This document shows, piece after piece, positions 50,001 to 63,984 of a stretch of DNA of 64,000 bases. This DNA is from Ananas comosus. Taxonomy: Eukaryota > Streptophyta > Magnoliopsida > Poales > Bromeliaceae. The stretch lies in the NCBI RefSeq assembly GCF_001540865.1, contig NC_033631.1, positions 9,493,133 through 9,557,132 on the forward strand, in the 5' to 3' direction. Made by a program: the position numbers and the translations under genes. Numbering within the stretch: the stretch's first letter is position 1; every line of letters starts with the position of its first letter. The notes under the pieces are model-generated. The model saw only the letters and a program-made list of their open reading frames with translations. It did no database searches and had not been told where the DNA came from.

Positions 50001-53000
50001 TCTCTTCATGAGAACAGTCAGCGACTTGAGCTGCTGCTAATTCCTCCACTGCTTCTGATCGAGCAGGAATATCAATTACCTCATCCTTTTCATTCCGCAA
50101 GCACATATTCTTGGTTATATTCAATTGCCTCTCACTCTCTTTGCCTACACAAGGCTCCTTTGAAACTTCCAGTTCACTTGTGTCCTCCTGACGTACCTGG
50201 ATAAATTCTGAAGCTTCCAATCCCCTGTCAAACGCTTCAGATGTTGGAGAGATTTCACCACTGCATGGTTCCTTTTCATCTTCTCCATAATGATGGGTTC
50301 CTTGAGCTGTTCCTAATATTGCATTATCCACAACACGAGAATCGTTAAACTCTTGTAACTTATTGGCATTTTCTTTGTGCACAGAAGTTTCTGAGATTGC
50401 ATTTGGCATCTCCATGATTTCTTCCACCTTGTCAGGAGCGTTTTCACTGGCGTGCAGTTCCTCTACCTTCTCTTCACTCTCATGGTTCTCCTGAACCTTT
50501 CCTAGTCTCACATCTTGCTCTATATGAGTATTGTTAACTTGCTCTACCACTTCAATGTTTTCTGATTGTCCATAAGCCTCTGAAACACCTTTTGGAATCT
50601 CCTTCACTTCCAGCCCACTACTTTCAATATTCTTTTCCATCTGATGGCCAATTTCAGCAGTTACACTCTTGCTTTCTTTGTCCTTCCTAATCTCTGTAGC
50701 AGCTTTTTCTTTGTTAGCATTATCTGCTGGCTGAGAGACCTCTGTATTTGTGTTGTGCTTCAGCTCATTGTTGATCAGCTCGTAGAATTGATCATCAGAC
50801 TTCCAGTTCCCAGAATTCTCCAACTTAGAAAACTGAGATGGTCCAGAAGCACTTCTTTGCATTGTCCTTTGAGATCTATCAGTTGATAATACATGGCTTT
50901 CCTTGTTGCCAATGACTTCATGCTTCTCCACAAGAGAGAAATCACTCATCTTCTTATCTTCCTTCACTTTTTTCTTCAACGAAAGAACTGTTTTAAAGAC
51001 TTCTTCCTCTTCAGCAGTTTGACTTTCCTGACTCTCTCTACTTTTTATATCTCCACTATGACCCTTCTTCTTGCGGATTTCAAAATTATCACGCTTTCTT
51101 TCCATCAACTCCTTTGCACTTTTCAATTTAGCTTGAGCGAATTCCATTGCTTCTTTCATGGCAGCAGCCGAAGCAGCAGCAGCCGAACTAGCATCCACCT
51201 CAACATCAAAGAAATAAGGTGAATCAACCTTTGGTGGCAGTGAATGGCTTTTGGAGAAAGCCCCAGCGCTACTTGCTTTAGGCATAAGTTTTACTGAATA
51301 AGCATCTCTCTTTAATTTTGGTTGTTCTGTGTTGTTAAGTAACTTAGGTGGCGGCCTCGATGGCGGTGGGACACTCAAGGGCTGTGTGCAGAGGTTAATG
51401 TCAGAAACACTGAGAAAAGGAGCGTCAGGAGAAAGTACGTCGCCGCTAGATGTTGAATGATTACTTGAAGACCGTTTATGTTGCTTTGGATTTGCATCAC
51501 CATTCTGTTTCTGATCACCTTTTTGATCACTTCCCTTACTTTTTGTACTGTCACTAGAATCATATTTACCATGAATCATACTTCCATTTGATATATTAGG
51601 AGGATTATCTGGCTGTGTATTATGCAAGGAATCCACCGCACTGGTTGCAATGGCTACTGAATCTTGTATTTGTTCTTGGCTTCTCTTGTTATATGAGATT
51701 TTCACTTGATTCACACCTTCATCCGAATGGTAGGAGTGTGATGATAAACCATCCTCTTCTAAATATGGCAAATTAACTCCAGTTGGGTATTCTGGATGAA
51801 ATACAAATGATTCTGTGTCCTGTTGTCCCAGTTCTTCCTTGTTCCAAGCCCTACAATATTATGAGGAAAGCATATAAAAAAGTACACCTAGTTCCAACTG
51901 TAGTCCAGTAAAAGGCTTTTCAGGGAAAGAAGTGGACAGAAGCTATTTTGTAGCTGCTTAAAGGATAAATTGTGATACAACCAAAAGAAGAATGTATAAA
52001 TGGCTGAGAATTATGATAATGCAAATCATTGTGTACTGTTTATGGTAGTACAAGCAAAAAAAATCAGTGCAATTCCTAGAGAAGAGTATTAACATAATTA
52101 TTGACGGTACTTAAAGCGTCTTCTACATGAAAGGATGGTTCTTCAGGTATTCATTAAAAAACCAAGTGTTCTAAACACGCACTATTGTCATAAGCGAATA
52201 TCCTACCACTAACACGAATCAAAGAGCTTTGTAGGAAGATCACTACTTTTAAATTTGTATACACGAGTTCCAGCATCTCATATTCTCAGATAGTACCCTG
52301 TCATTGTGAGCTATCAATGTCTTGGTTGTTTTCCTTTTAAATTTTCAAAAGGTCAATGAAGGAAAATGGATTATGGTGTTAAGGAGCTATAATTGAACAG
52401 AGAAAATCATAAGTAGAATAAAAAAGTCCAGGCAAGAAAGCTTATTAAAGCTCCTTAACTTAGATCAACAAGACAATGTCAAGCTTGACATAACCGGGCA
52501 GTTAAAGGAAGGTCGAGACTAAACAGACTAACTTTCCAATTTATAGAGAAAACTCCGCTCAATTCAACAAAAGAACTGCTAGCGATTTCTCAGCAAGATA
52601 TAGGGGAATGTATATGGGTTTCATACATTTTTCTTTTTTTTTTTAATTTTATATTCACCAAATTACCTTGCTCATCGTGCCATCCAAAACTTACGCTTTC
52701 TACAGTAACCAGTTACCTAAACAAGCCACCAAAATTCACATGCAGCACGATGCAGTAAGCAGGAGTGGTTAAAGATGTCGACAAAATGACATAGCTGTTG
52801 GAAGCTCGACGGTTACCCTGGTGAATAAACTAAGGCCTTGCTTTGAAAACACCTTCTCAACTCCAAGTAGTGGTCGGGTATTTGGCAAGTACAATTCTGA
52901 AGCTTTTGTGGTGGTGAGAAGCTAAAATGAGTTTTACAGGCTCAGAAGCAGAAGCTCCAACCTCAAGCTTCTGCTTCTGCTTTTAGGCTATAGCAGCAGT

Positions 53001-53717
53001 ATCTAGCAGCCCCAGATGGGCCAAACAGGCCCAAAGAAGAAGTCCCAACCACCATTTATCAACAATGAGTACTATAATCCAAGCACTATAATTTTCCCCT
53101 AATTAGGAAAACAGAAGAAATAGTCCCAGAAAGAAAACAATGCACACAGTAAGCTACTTCTGTCTTGGTTTTACCAAAATATCCTCTTTTTAGGGCAAAA
53201 TCAAAACCTTTCAACCTCGGGGTCACTGTAACAAGCATCAAATGTACGGGAAATGAAAAGGATGACCATGAAAACCTACAAAGGAGCAAGCACGGAGAAA
53301 CCTAATGGTACAGGGCAAGGTCAAAGAGGGGGGAGGTCCCAAGCAACCGTTACCTCCCATTCGACGAGGCGATCTCCTCCTCCCTCGTGCCCTCCCCGAA
53401 CAGCTCCTCGTACGGCACCGCGAAGTCGCCGAAGTCCACAGCAGCGCCGCCGCCGAAGATCTCGCCGTAGTCAACTCCTCCTCCCCCGCCGCCGGCTCCG
53501 GCGCCGGCGATCGCCGGCGGGAGGTCGAGGAAGGGGATGGAGCAGGAGGTGGCGACGCCGCCGAAGATCTCCGGAACCTCGGCGGCCCGCCGAAGACGTC
53601 GTCGTACGCCGACTTCGCGCCGCCGCCTCCTCCTCCTCCTCCTCCCCCTCCCCCTCCGGCGGCGGAGGCCTTCTTGGAGCGGCGGGGGTGGCGGGAGGAG
53701 GGAGGAGGCTCCTCCAT
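47029..53717 (-). CDS. AUL1: Auxilin-like J-domain protein (clathrin uncoating)
   Basis: Co-chaperone that recruits Hsc70 to uncoat clathrin-coated vesicles. Eight exons: 53354-53717, 48550-51850, 48343-48418, 48137-48204, 47988-48053, 47784-47873, 47442-47618, 47029-47064; ~1392 aa after allowing for a one-base frameshift in exon 1. N-terminal motifs: YDDVFGGPP, then (shifted frame) [17 protein letters not shown] and PYEELFGEG, typical of plant auxilins. A long acidic, Ser-rich middle follows, then a Glu/Arg-rich coiled coil built of 22-residue repeats, an Ala-rich helical segment ([13 protein letters not shown]), and a C-terminal J domain with [23 protein letters not shown].. and the essential HPD (CVHPDKVQQ), ending [11 protein letters not shown]. 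Exon 1 breaks frame near 53571-53580; otherwise all phases match. Two telobox-like AAACCCTAA motifs precede the ATG. The symbol is by family resemblance only. Confidence 0.9.
48965..49300 (-). repeat. 66-bp coding minisatellite (22-aa units) in the auxilin gene
   Basis: On the plus strand the marker cctgtt (once catgtt) occurs at 49005, 49071, 49137, 49203 and 49269, exactly 66 bases apart. On the coding strand each unit gives [20 protein letters not shown] plus two residues, with small changes (W or F for L; A for V; H for Q). Five clear units and decayed ones on either side form an extended charged coiled coil. The frame is kept in every unit. Confidence 0.92.
52831..53035. mobile_element. 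MITE in intron 1 of the auxilin gene
   Basis: Left 'aaggccttgctttga', right 'gggccaaacaggccc' (inverse GGGCCTGTTTGG). Between them lies an imperfect palindrome around 'cagaagcagaagctcc' / 'aagcttctgcttctgc'. It is about 205 bp, with no ORF, and sits within intron 51851-53353. Confidence 0.45.
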
Positions 53718-53732
53718 TGGCGAATACCTTAG

Positions 53733-53777
53733 GGTTTTTAGGGTTTTAATCTCTCTCTCTCTCTCTCTCTTCTCTCC
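53733..53777 (-). promoter_or_regulatory. teloboxes and (GA)n leader of the auxilin gene
   Basis: On the minus strand an (AG)n run (53748-53769) is followed by AAACCCTAAAAACCCTAA just before the start codon. Telobox plus GA-rich leader is common in constitutively expressed plant genes. Confidence 0.55.
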
Positions 53778-56700
53778 CTACTGGCTATGGGAAGGATGAA
53801 GAAAGAAAAAGGAAGAGGAGGAATCGGAGTTCTCTCTTTTTCCTTTTTTGTCTTCTTTTTTCGTTTTTTCTTTTCCTTCTTTCTTTTTTTCTTTCTTTGG
53901 GTGTTATTGGGTTTTGTGGGATTTGTTTTGGGTATCGACGATTCTTTTGTGGACGGAGTGAAAAGATCGGCGCGGATGGGCCCCAGCGGGTCCGGCGAGT
54001 CTGAGGAACTTTTTGAGTGAGCCTAGTCCATAGACCTCCAAAAATATGCCTTTTTGAAGGGGATGAGTGTATCATGTAAGCACACCAGTTCATAAATAAG
54101 ATCATTTCACTAGTATTGAGTGGGGTGCATATCAGGTGTTTAAAATTTATTTGATAACTTGAAAATAAAGCCTACAAATTCGTCGAGTTTGAAAAACTGA
54201 CGGTCATATATTTCTTGAATAATATCTTTAGTTCATACTGTAAGTGAACTAACGAGAACCTGTAAGAGAGCTCATGCGTATATTCTATGGAACTTAGATT
54301 TTTCGTACGTACGCTAGATATATAAAGGTACGCACTTTTGTTTTTCTTTTTTTTATCCAACGTTTAAATAAGTATGGAAAATTTTTTATCAATATTTATA
54401 GATATTTAAGTTATTTAACAATTAAATGGGTGTACATAAGGTACAATATGCTCTCTTTTTAATTTTTTTAGATTTGATATTTTTTTCCCCAAGTTATTTC
54501 TTTTAAACATATTAAAATGTATGAGAATTAATGCCCAAGTTTAGAAAATATTGGCTCACTATTGCTCGTCCATTATATTAAAGAAATAATACTGTAACTG
54601 ATATTCTATGTTTTAAATTATCTTTTATTTTTTTCTGTAAATATGTGTTATACCAAACTCTATATTAACAAAAGAGAAATGCCTTTTAAAAAAAAGCAGT
54701 AGGCTTATGGTGGACCAGGCTCACGCAACAACTTCCGCCAAAAATGATGTTACTGTTTGTTTCTACCAACTCAACCAAGGTGAAGGACACAGCCACCCCC
54801 CTTAAGGAAACTATTCACTAGACCCGGTCCACCCCATCGCCTGTGGACCGTTCGCATCCACCCCTTTTAGTTCCTATATAATTTTAGTCACCACCATATT
54901 TAAATGGGAAAAATATGTTTCCCCATACTCCTTGGTCCCAATTACATCTATTTTAATAGATTACAAGACCCGAAAATTTTAAAAGTGTTTCTCTCATCTA
55001 ATAATATAAAATAGTTTAAAAAAATAGCCCTAATATTTTTTTCATCTTTTATCTTTTTCACCTGTGATATAATTTATCTTATTTCAGAAAGATTAGCTAA
55101 AAAGTAAATATTATTATTGTAGAATAAAAATTCAGTTATATTCTTTGTCGTTAATCATTACTGTATATTATCTTTCAATAAATAGATGCGGTGCACTAAA
55201 TAAGTTGCTCATGCATCCAAATATATTCTAAACGAATGGATTAGAATGATTCGAACGCCGGAAAATCAATAATAAATAATCTAATATTTAGGCAAAGAAT
55301 TTAACAATAATAAGAAAGGGAGTTTTGGGATTTATTACTCATAATGCTTGGAAACTTACAACAAAGTTAGGCATGTTACCAGTTAATTAAGTTGGGTCCC
55401 AAAACTTTCATGGTGGGAATTAATTTAATACCTATAACTTGAAGGAGAATTTTACATGTTACTTTAGAAATAAAATTTATTTTCAAAAATTGGTTAAATG
55501 CATCAAAATTATCCAAACTTTTGCTTGTTCGCACGTAGCCGATCTTAATTTTTAAAATGTCATATGTTTTTAATCTAAACTTTTAAGATTAAGCATTTGA
55601 CCGCCTAGCTAGATTTGTACTTCAACAATTTGAAGTAATTACTATTAGCCACATGATCAATAAATAATAAAATGCACATGCCCGAAATGTGGAAGGGCCA
55701 TTTTGATATCAAATAATTCAACCTCAAAATATAGAACTTACTATTTAGCATTTGATTTCTTGAAAATTGATTACATACGATAAGTTTGATCAATTTCATT
55801 ACATTGTTAGCATGCATTCTGCATTGTTTCTCGACCAATTAGCTAATATTAATCATTTTAAATTGATAAAACATACATTTTATGTAGCTAATTGTAAAAT
55901 TTTAAAAGTTTGGACCATAAATCTAAAGTTTTAAAAGTTTAGGTTGGTTATCTCTGCAAATAAACGAAAGTCAGAATAACGTTAGAACTGTCAACAAGCA
56001 GAATACGAGTGAGGCTCATGTTCGTTTGCTTAATAAGCAAGTCGAGCGCGAGTTAGCTCGTTAAATAATCAAGTTGCAAAATTCACATCATCTTCGACGA
56101 CTTCTGTATTAGCGAATCAAACGCGAACTGCTTACGAATAGCGAATTAGATTGTTAGTCCTACGTAAGGCATTTAGCTAGCCGATGAAAAATTAGGAATG
56201 AATTGAAGTTGATGGAAACACGTACATTATTAATTGCATGAATTTGTAGGCCCTTTGAGAATGCGACATCAAAGCATGCATGATCATCGCAATTGATGTT
56301 AAGCAACAGAACTTGTCCTGTACGTAATTAAAAAATGGTTGCGACCGTGCACGTCGTAATGCTAAGGTGGAGGTGCGAATACGCAAAGGTACAAAAAAGT
56401 TTTTATTTCTTTAGGTGGTGGTGTAGATGTAATGGGGCAATGCATGTATACGGAAAAAAAGTGTGTGTGTACTCATAGCCCGTAAAATTTCTCTTTTTGC
56501 CTACAAAAAAAAGGTACATTTTTTTTGGGTAAATTTGTGGATTTGTTTGATTTTACTGTATAGTATAGTATTATTTAATAAAATAATATTTGTGTGGTCT
56601 TATTAAGAGAACTGTATTAAGATTTATGAATACTTTTTATTTGAAGCAGAAGCTTGTGAAATTTTTTATTTGTATGTAGAACTAAAGATTGTACGACTTA

Positions 56701-58261
56701 GCAAAGATAAAAACTAGGCCGAATATGAAAAAAAGAACTTTTGATACATAATATGGAGAAGTTATTATTGTTGCATTTGATCTCATTTATCATAATCTAC
56801 CAATTAATCATTCATTCTATCTTTATTACCATTAAACCTCCAATATCCAATTGTACCAACACACTTTAATTTTTAGGACGAATTGATTTTTATTTAATGA
56901 TGAAATTTGAAATATGAGATAAAATTGATAGATGTAACAAAGCTGTGCATAAGTTGAAACTAGAGTATATTAGTACAAAAAATTAGTAAGAATCGTCACA
57001 AAAATAAAACTGCTTAATTCGTTGTCTATTAACTTAAACTTGAAGATGCTTAGGCTGGTCCTCATTAATTTTTTGTTCTGCTACAGCATAGGCAATAATA
57101 TCTCCAAATTATATATGAAAAAAGAGTGACCTCTAGAAATACGGAGTCATTCGTGCTTTTAAGTTGTTTTTAATGCTGTGACTTTCGAATTGACAATCGA
57201 CTTCGTTAGATTTTATTTAGAGTATTTGAAGTATTTAAAAAATAAATTTTGTGATTTTTCGATATCATTTGTCTAGTGATCGAAGAGTTTCAAAATTAAT
57301 AATTTTAATGGCCGTAGTGAGCCGTTTGCAAATTTAACGGTGTAAAAATATCCAAATCACGTTCCGTACTTTCAGAAACATACCAGTCTCTCTCTCTATA
57401 AAAAAAAAAAAAGCTATATATACACTTATATATTGATATAAATTTTACACCTTCTTAATTTTAAGGTTTATAAAAAATTTTATAAAATTTATTAAAAAAG
57501 TGACGGTAGATCACAAAAACTACCGAAAAAAAATATATATATTAAGGTAACGTTCTCGTACGTGTACTTGCGATATAATAATTAATAATTAATTTTAATC
57601 AAAAAAGCCAAATTCTGGTACTGTTTAAACCACTTTTGTTGAGACAAACACCATGGGATCCATTTATTAGAGTACTATACTACTATTCATCTTCTCTTTT
57701 CCTTTTTTAACAAAAAGGACAATGCCATACATCAAAAAAAAACTGAAGTAAATTTTATATCCAAAGTACTATTATTTTCACAGTTTTTTAAATTTTTTAA
57801 TATTAAAAATTTAGAAAAGATGTATATGTTTTTTTTGATAGATGTATGTATAATTTACATTCCACATTAAGAAATATAATTTGCATTTTACTGATTAATT
57901 TATGTAAAAGGATATTACAGACATTGTGTATAGTTACAGATAAAAAATGTGACTTGCAAACAGTAAAAGTAAATTTATTAAATATAAAATATGAAAATAT
58001 CACTCGGTAATGTGTTAAGTTGTCGCATTGACCAGAGTGTTTTGAATAAAAAATTGACGAAAATTTTTCTTAATATGAGATTGTCTTATCTATCATTCAT
58101 AATATGAATAATACAAATCTCAAAACTGTATAAATAGTTAATAAGATAGTTTCTCATAAAGAACCATTTTCATTCAATATTTTTTTTTTCTACTGTTTTG
58201 CCATCCAGAATAGAAGATTCTAAAGTTTTGAGTTCAAATCTCGCGAGGCATTTAATCTTGT
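53778..58261. other. auxilin promoter then intergenic DNA
   Basis: 53778-54050 is the proximal upstream region of the auxilin gene, with many short T/C runs. Beyond it the DNA is AT-rich with no gene. 55975-56160 carries GAGCTCG-type sequence ('tcgagcgcgagttagctcg') related to the GAGC-rich repeats at 26.9 kb. 58200-58255 has a retroelement primer-site-like phrase ('agttttgagttcaaatctcg'). Confidence 0.4.
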
Positions 58262-58775
58262 TTAATTTTTTTCCATCTAATTTAAAATTGCACATTAAAT
58301 CTATTAAATTATCTTAAGCCCAAAACGTAATTAATTTGTATACTCTATTAAGAAAACCTCTCCTACTTCTTCCTGTCACATGGACCAATCATAACCATTT
58401 ATTTATTTATTTATTTATTATTTAAATTATTTCCACCTAGTTCAAAATTAAGTATTAAATCTATTAAAATATCTTAGTGTAGAGCTACTATGTTATCAAA
58501 AGTATAAAGTAATTGGTGCTTCCGATTTTTTAGCCCTTGGATCAAAAATTCTACGGTTAGGATGATAGCAGTCCCCTTAGGATTAAGTGGTTTCCTTAGG
58601 ATTGAGTGGTCTCCATTGATTAATAATATTAATCTAATGATTAGAAGTACCAACCATTTTATAATTTCGATAGTATAGTAGCTCTGATGAATATCTTAAG
58701 CCCAAAATAGCTTTATTTTGCATACTCTATTAAGAAAACATTTCTCCTACTTCCTATCACATGGACCAATCATAA
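58262..58775. repeat. tandem duplication, one copy holding a MITE
   Basis: Copy 1 (about 58262-58405) and copy 2 (about 58425-58775) share 'taaatctattaaa', 'atcttaagcccaaaa', 'actctattaagaaaac' and 'cacatggaccaatcataacc'. Copy 2 is split by the MITE at 58477-58690. A (TTTA)n tract at ~58400-58425 lies at the junction. Confidence 0.75.
58477..58690. mobile_element. hAT-type MITE with 8-bp target duplication
   Basis: 214 bp. Left end GTGTAGAGCTACTATG; the right end inverted gives AGAGCTACTATACTATC. It is flanked by perfect ATATCTTA repeats (58469-58476 and 58691-58698), an 8-bp target duplication as made by hAT transposases. The empty site is visible in the neighbouring duplicate copy ('aaattatcttaagccc'). 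It has no ORF. The family recurs at 63.3-64 kb. Confidence 0.85.
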
Positions 58776-60705
58776 CCATTCTTTTATTCTGTACCATTCT
58801 ATACTAAACCATTTCAACACACATGGTGTGCATTAACATACCCCTTTCAAATTTCAAAGGGTATTTAGCGGCAGTTTTGTAATTTCCTTGTACTCTCACT
58901 TATGAAAGGGCCCACATATACATATACATATATACATATGGTTGGCCCAGAACTTGCTAATTAAAGGCAAAATACAAAGCCTCTGAGATTTTGCCGAGTT
59001 AATCATTCGCTTTTGCTTCAACTGCTACGTGCTTAACTAAATAAGCAAACTCAATCAGCGTAATTAATAATAAATTCGTACGCGTTTGTTAGCGTGGATC
59101 CATCGCGGAGATAATCTTAATCATATGCCCCACATTTGAGAAAATGCTTTCACATCCCAAACACCACTTTGAACTGAGCTTGTGATGGTAACAGTTGGAT
59201 TATTTAATTTAAAGCTTTATTTTAGTAATATTAGTGCGACTTGATAAAGTATTATTCAAGCGAGGGTACTGTAGTTGCTGTGCATGCATTTCGGTGCATG
59301 TGTCGGGGCCCTCGGGGGATTGTTGAGTACTCGGTTGAGAGCCATTTTCGGGGCCCAATGTGTTCTGGTTCGATTTCGATTCATTTTTTTCGTTTTGGAT
59401 CAAAACATCATGTGCGGAGTCCCTTGAATTGATCTTCTTAGGTTGGTTTTGATGGGGACAATGTTTTAAAGTTCAATTTCATTTGATGATAAACTACAGG
59501 TAAATTAATGAATGTTCTCATTTAAATTCTTCATAAATAAAAAATAAAAAAGAAATGTAATGAAATGTTGAATTTTGAGAGAGGGATAGAAGAAGAAAAA
59601 TGCAAAAAAAAAAAGAAAAAGAAAAAAGGTGACACCTTTTTACTCATGAAGAAACTCAGGTTTGAGTTCATTGTCTACAAACTCTTAAAAGAAAGAAAGA
59701 AAAAAAAAAGATGGTTTAGGTTTTGATCTGCTACATAACCCAATGGGGTTATTAAGTTTTTGGGTCGGTTAATGTCAAGTTGGGTCGGGTGTTAGATCAG
59801 GATTCAGATGAAATAAAGGTAAAAACATATAAAACTTATTGAAATTATGAATTATTTTGATTTGATTATTTAATTTTTTAAATTATGATTATACTATCCA
59901 ACTTTTCAATTTTTTTAATTTGAATCAGTCAATGACACTTTGACCTTAAAATTTAAAGGCATTGTTTATCTTTACAGATTTATTTAGTATACTTCATGTA
60001 AATTTCACAATTATAAATTTATTAAAACTAGTAGCTAGCTTAAATTTTAAAGTCAAATAGGGTTGATTGACTCAAATCAAATAAATTAAAAGATTAAATA
60101 GTAAAATTAAAATTTTAAAAGTTTGAGTAATCAATTCAAAACAGTTCATAGTTCAGCTAAGTTTTATACAAATAAATAGATTGATGGATTGAGTCAAATT
60201 TTTTGGGCGACCCACCAACATAACGTGCTTGGGTCAATAAACAGCAGTGCTACAATGCAAGAGTATATTGTCTCACTCGAACTCGAACTCGAACTCTAAC
60301 TCGAACTCGAATCTAATCAGATATATTTTTCGCCCTAAATTTGTGCCATGATCATAAAGACAATTCCCGAATCTTGATGTAGATCTTGGGCCAAACCAAC
60401 CACATTTCTCTTGATCAAATAAAACTAATTATTTTTGTTCCTGTTTGGGAATTTTTTGGCATTTTAATACCCACCATGTTTTGTGGCGAGTTAGGTGAAC
60501 ATTATTTGTACCATACTTCGAAAGGCGTTTAATTGTTGTTGACGGGGATGTACTAAAAAGAAGCTAAAAATTCTACGTCGCTCTCATGCAACGTTGTTCC
60601 CATCGCTTTAAGATACGTACGACGTGCTAAGGTGTCATTAGCTTGCTTAGTTTGTACGATAATATATATTGGAGAAAAGGTCATTAGAAAATAAAACATA
60701 AAAAA
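58776..60705. other. intergenic, no gene seen
   Basis: AT-rich, with a degenerate (TCGAAC)n hexanucleotide at 60274-60312 and short repeats. A plus-strand ORF at 59241-59432 lies in a locally GC-rich patch but shows no recognisable feature. Confidence 0.4.
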
Positions 60706-61053
60706 GGATAAAACTTTAAGTCCTACCCGCACTTTTTCACTTTAATACTCAATGATTTAAAATATATCAATTTAGTACCTTATAATTTTATTTTTTTCTT
60801 TTCGTCAGTTCTTTCGTTAATATTTCTTTTAATTATATATAAAAAAAATCTTTCAGATATCCCATATAGATTTATCGAATATTCACTTTAATATCTTTTA
60901 GTTTTAACTTTGTTCCTAATTTAATGAAAAAATTAATAAAAGGGATAATAAAGAGAGAAAAATAAAATCACGGGACACTAAATTGATACATTTAAACTAT
61001 AGAGTACTAAAATAAAAAAGTGCGAAATTACGGAGTGATATTTGAAGTTTTTT
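60706..61053. mobile_element. Family A MITE, uninterrupted copy
   Basis: Left 'ataaaactttaagtcctacc', 'tttttcactttaatactc'; right 'agagtactaaaataaaaaag', 'agtgatatttgaagttttt'. The interior has 'ttcagatatcccatataga' and 'tatcgaatattcactttaa'. About 350 bp; it shows the full-length form without the nested insertion seen at 15.8 kb. Confidence 0.7.
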
Positions 61054-63348
61054 CTAAAAAAAAAAGACTTTTTACGCATAGTTTGGTTTCTGCTATTGTG
61101 CTTTGATATTTTATAATATCCAAAAAAATTTTAAAAAAAGTTTGATCTTTTTTAATAGCAAATTTTATTAAAATTTTTTGAGTTTTAGAGAAGGAATTAT
61201 AGTTAAATATAATTTTAAAATTTTTGGGCCCCTAGAAATATTAAAGCAAATGTTTTTGACTAGTGCTATTCTAAAAAAAGAAAAAAATTGGTGGAGGCCG
61301 TGACATGCGGAGGAATCAAGGGCATTAAATAATAGAAGAATATTTTGAGCATTTAATTTATTTGCTGTTGATCGTGTTGCTACATTAATGGAAATTAGAG
61401 AGAGAATATTTTGTTAATTGAATATAATTATAATTAGTTTACATTAAGGTAGGTCAAATTAGGATTGTTTGACTTTTAAATTCGAATTTTTTTGATGGAA
61501 ATGAAAGATTTTATTTTAGTTTAATAAAAGTGCTATTAAATTTAATTTTAGTAGCTAAAATTAAAAAAAACTATTAAATTTAGTAAATCACCAATAGATT
61601 TAATAAAAATCTCAAATTATTTTATAACAATAATTACTTTTAAAAAATTAGAAGTCTTTTAAACTGTAAAGCTAGATATTTTTAGAAATGCTTTGTGGGT
61701 GAATTAGTTTCAAGTAAAAATTACTTTACTTCTGCTATTTATTTTATAGCTGGAAAATTAAAGATTTATAGTTCTTCTATCTATTTGGTAGGAAGCGAGC
61801 GACATTAAAATTGAAGGAGTAAGAAATGAGCTAATATTATTATTGTTATTATTATTATTGTAATTTACTTTCGCTTGGGGTGTTCCGAATTTAATTACGA
61901 TATTTTAGAGAGTTTGAATTTCGATCGAACATGAAGTTATGATACACCAAATAACAAAATTGGACGTTTACGACCAAAAATCATTTTACTCATCTCCACT
62001 TTCCATTAAAATAAACACATCTTAAATTTTACACTCTTTGATCTTCAAACTTCAAAACCCTTTTCTAGGAGAGAGAGTTTTTCAGATTTCCTTTATTTTA
62101 TTAGAATAAAAGAGCGCAAATTTATACTATTTTTTTTCTTTTGAGTGTACAACTAGGATCGCTCTAAAATTAGGGATAATACTTCAACGGGGCCTTCTTA
62201 TTTGCTGCTACTTATTAATTTTACCTCATCTAATAATCATTAGATATTTTTTAATACTAAAACCTAAAAATATAAAATTAAATTTTAGAGAAAAGAATTA
62301 CAACGATTCGAGAGAAATAAAAATTTTATTTGATGACGATTTATAATTTTTTAACAAAATATTATTGAAAAGCTTCTCAGTGAAGTTTTTTCCTCTCAAA
62401 ACTAAGTCTATGTCTTAAAGTAACGTTTGGTTCGGGTATAAGCAAGAACTAGTTATTACAGAAATAGGTACAAGTATGAGGATAAAAAAAATAGTGTTTG
62501 GATGAAAATTGGATTGTTCCCAGAAATAAGAATAATTTTATGTAATTTTATATAGAAAATGAAGGTGTCGATGGGAATAATCGAGAACTAAGTAAAAAAG
62601 TAAAGAAAGATTTTTGATCAACATTGAAAAAGACATAAAGAAAATGATACAAAAGGGCAAATTCCTTGGGCCCTTGCATTTACAAAATGTTTGCATTCCT
62701 CACGTGTGAACCAACGTCCAAATTTGCCCCACTCTCTGGCAGGCGGAAAATTTTAGAATGCACCTGATATATTGGTGACGTAGCGTAAAAAATCAATCAA
62801 ATATTTCTTTTTAAAAATAAATGTCCCATTATGATTATAAAAAATATTTTTATTATATTTTTATTTGAAAAATAGATATGTGATTGGCTTGTTATTAATG
62901 ACATGGTGTAAGTGTTACAGTGTAGAATTTCTCCTGGCCTGCTCTCTCCCTATAAAAATGAACACTCGATAAATAGGATCTATATTTTGTATTCATCCAT
63001 TTAAGAGTTTAATTTTAAAAAAATAATTTATATGACTATTTAAAAAATAGTACCCCTTGGATATATACGAAGCAAGATTTATGCTCTAATCATAAATGGA
63101 CAGGTAGCATTGTTCTTATCAAAATAATAAATTATTTGTAAATAAATATAATTTAAAAGTTCATATTTTATTATTTAATATTGCTATAATTCTGATTTCA
63201 GTATCTCACTCTTTGAAAGTTGATAGAAAAATTATTAGCCGCAAGTGATGCATCAATAATTTAGTATATTCTGTTAAATTATATAAAATAGTAGTTTTTC
63301 TCCGAAAGCATAAGTTATTTTGAAAATTGTATTTTTATATATAGGCTG
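61054..63348. other. intergenic with a partial Tourist-like end
   Basis: 62419-62560 starts 'aagtaacgtttggttcgg' and continues 'gtataagcaagaact', 'cagaaataggtac', 'gtgtttggatgaaaattgg', matching the end of the element at 39522-40432 in order. No gene. Confidence 0.4.
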
Positions 63349-63571
63349 GGGCTATTGTGCTGGTAAAAGTACCAAATATTTGATACTTGTAAATTTTTTA
63401 CCATTAGATCTACTCTTATGATCATTTTCAATCGTTAAATTATATTATACAACCAACCACTCACTCAACCCTAGGGAGCCCACATCATCCTAATTGCATT
63501 TTCCTTAATCCAATGACCAAAAATCTAAAAACACCAATAACTTGGTACTTTTAAAAGCATAGAAGCTCAAT
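63349..63571. mobile_element. hAT-type MITE, diverged copy
   Basis: Left GGGGCTATTGTGCTGGTAAA; the right end inverted gives TTGAGCTTCTATGCTTTTAAA. It is about 223 bp, related to the copies at 58477 and 63622. It runs straight into a (TA)n(GA)n tract (63571-63622). Confidence 0.6.

Positions 63572-63984
<413 letters not shown>

Noticed and set aside
58205..58250. Possible tRNA gene because of a B-box-like phrase
   Set aside because: No cloverleaf can be folded. The phrase matches decayed retroelement sequence seen twice near 5.2-5.4 kb.
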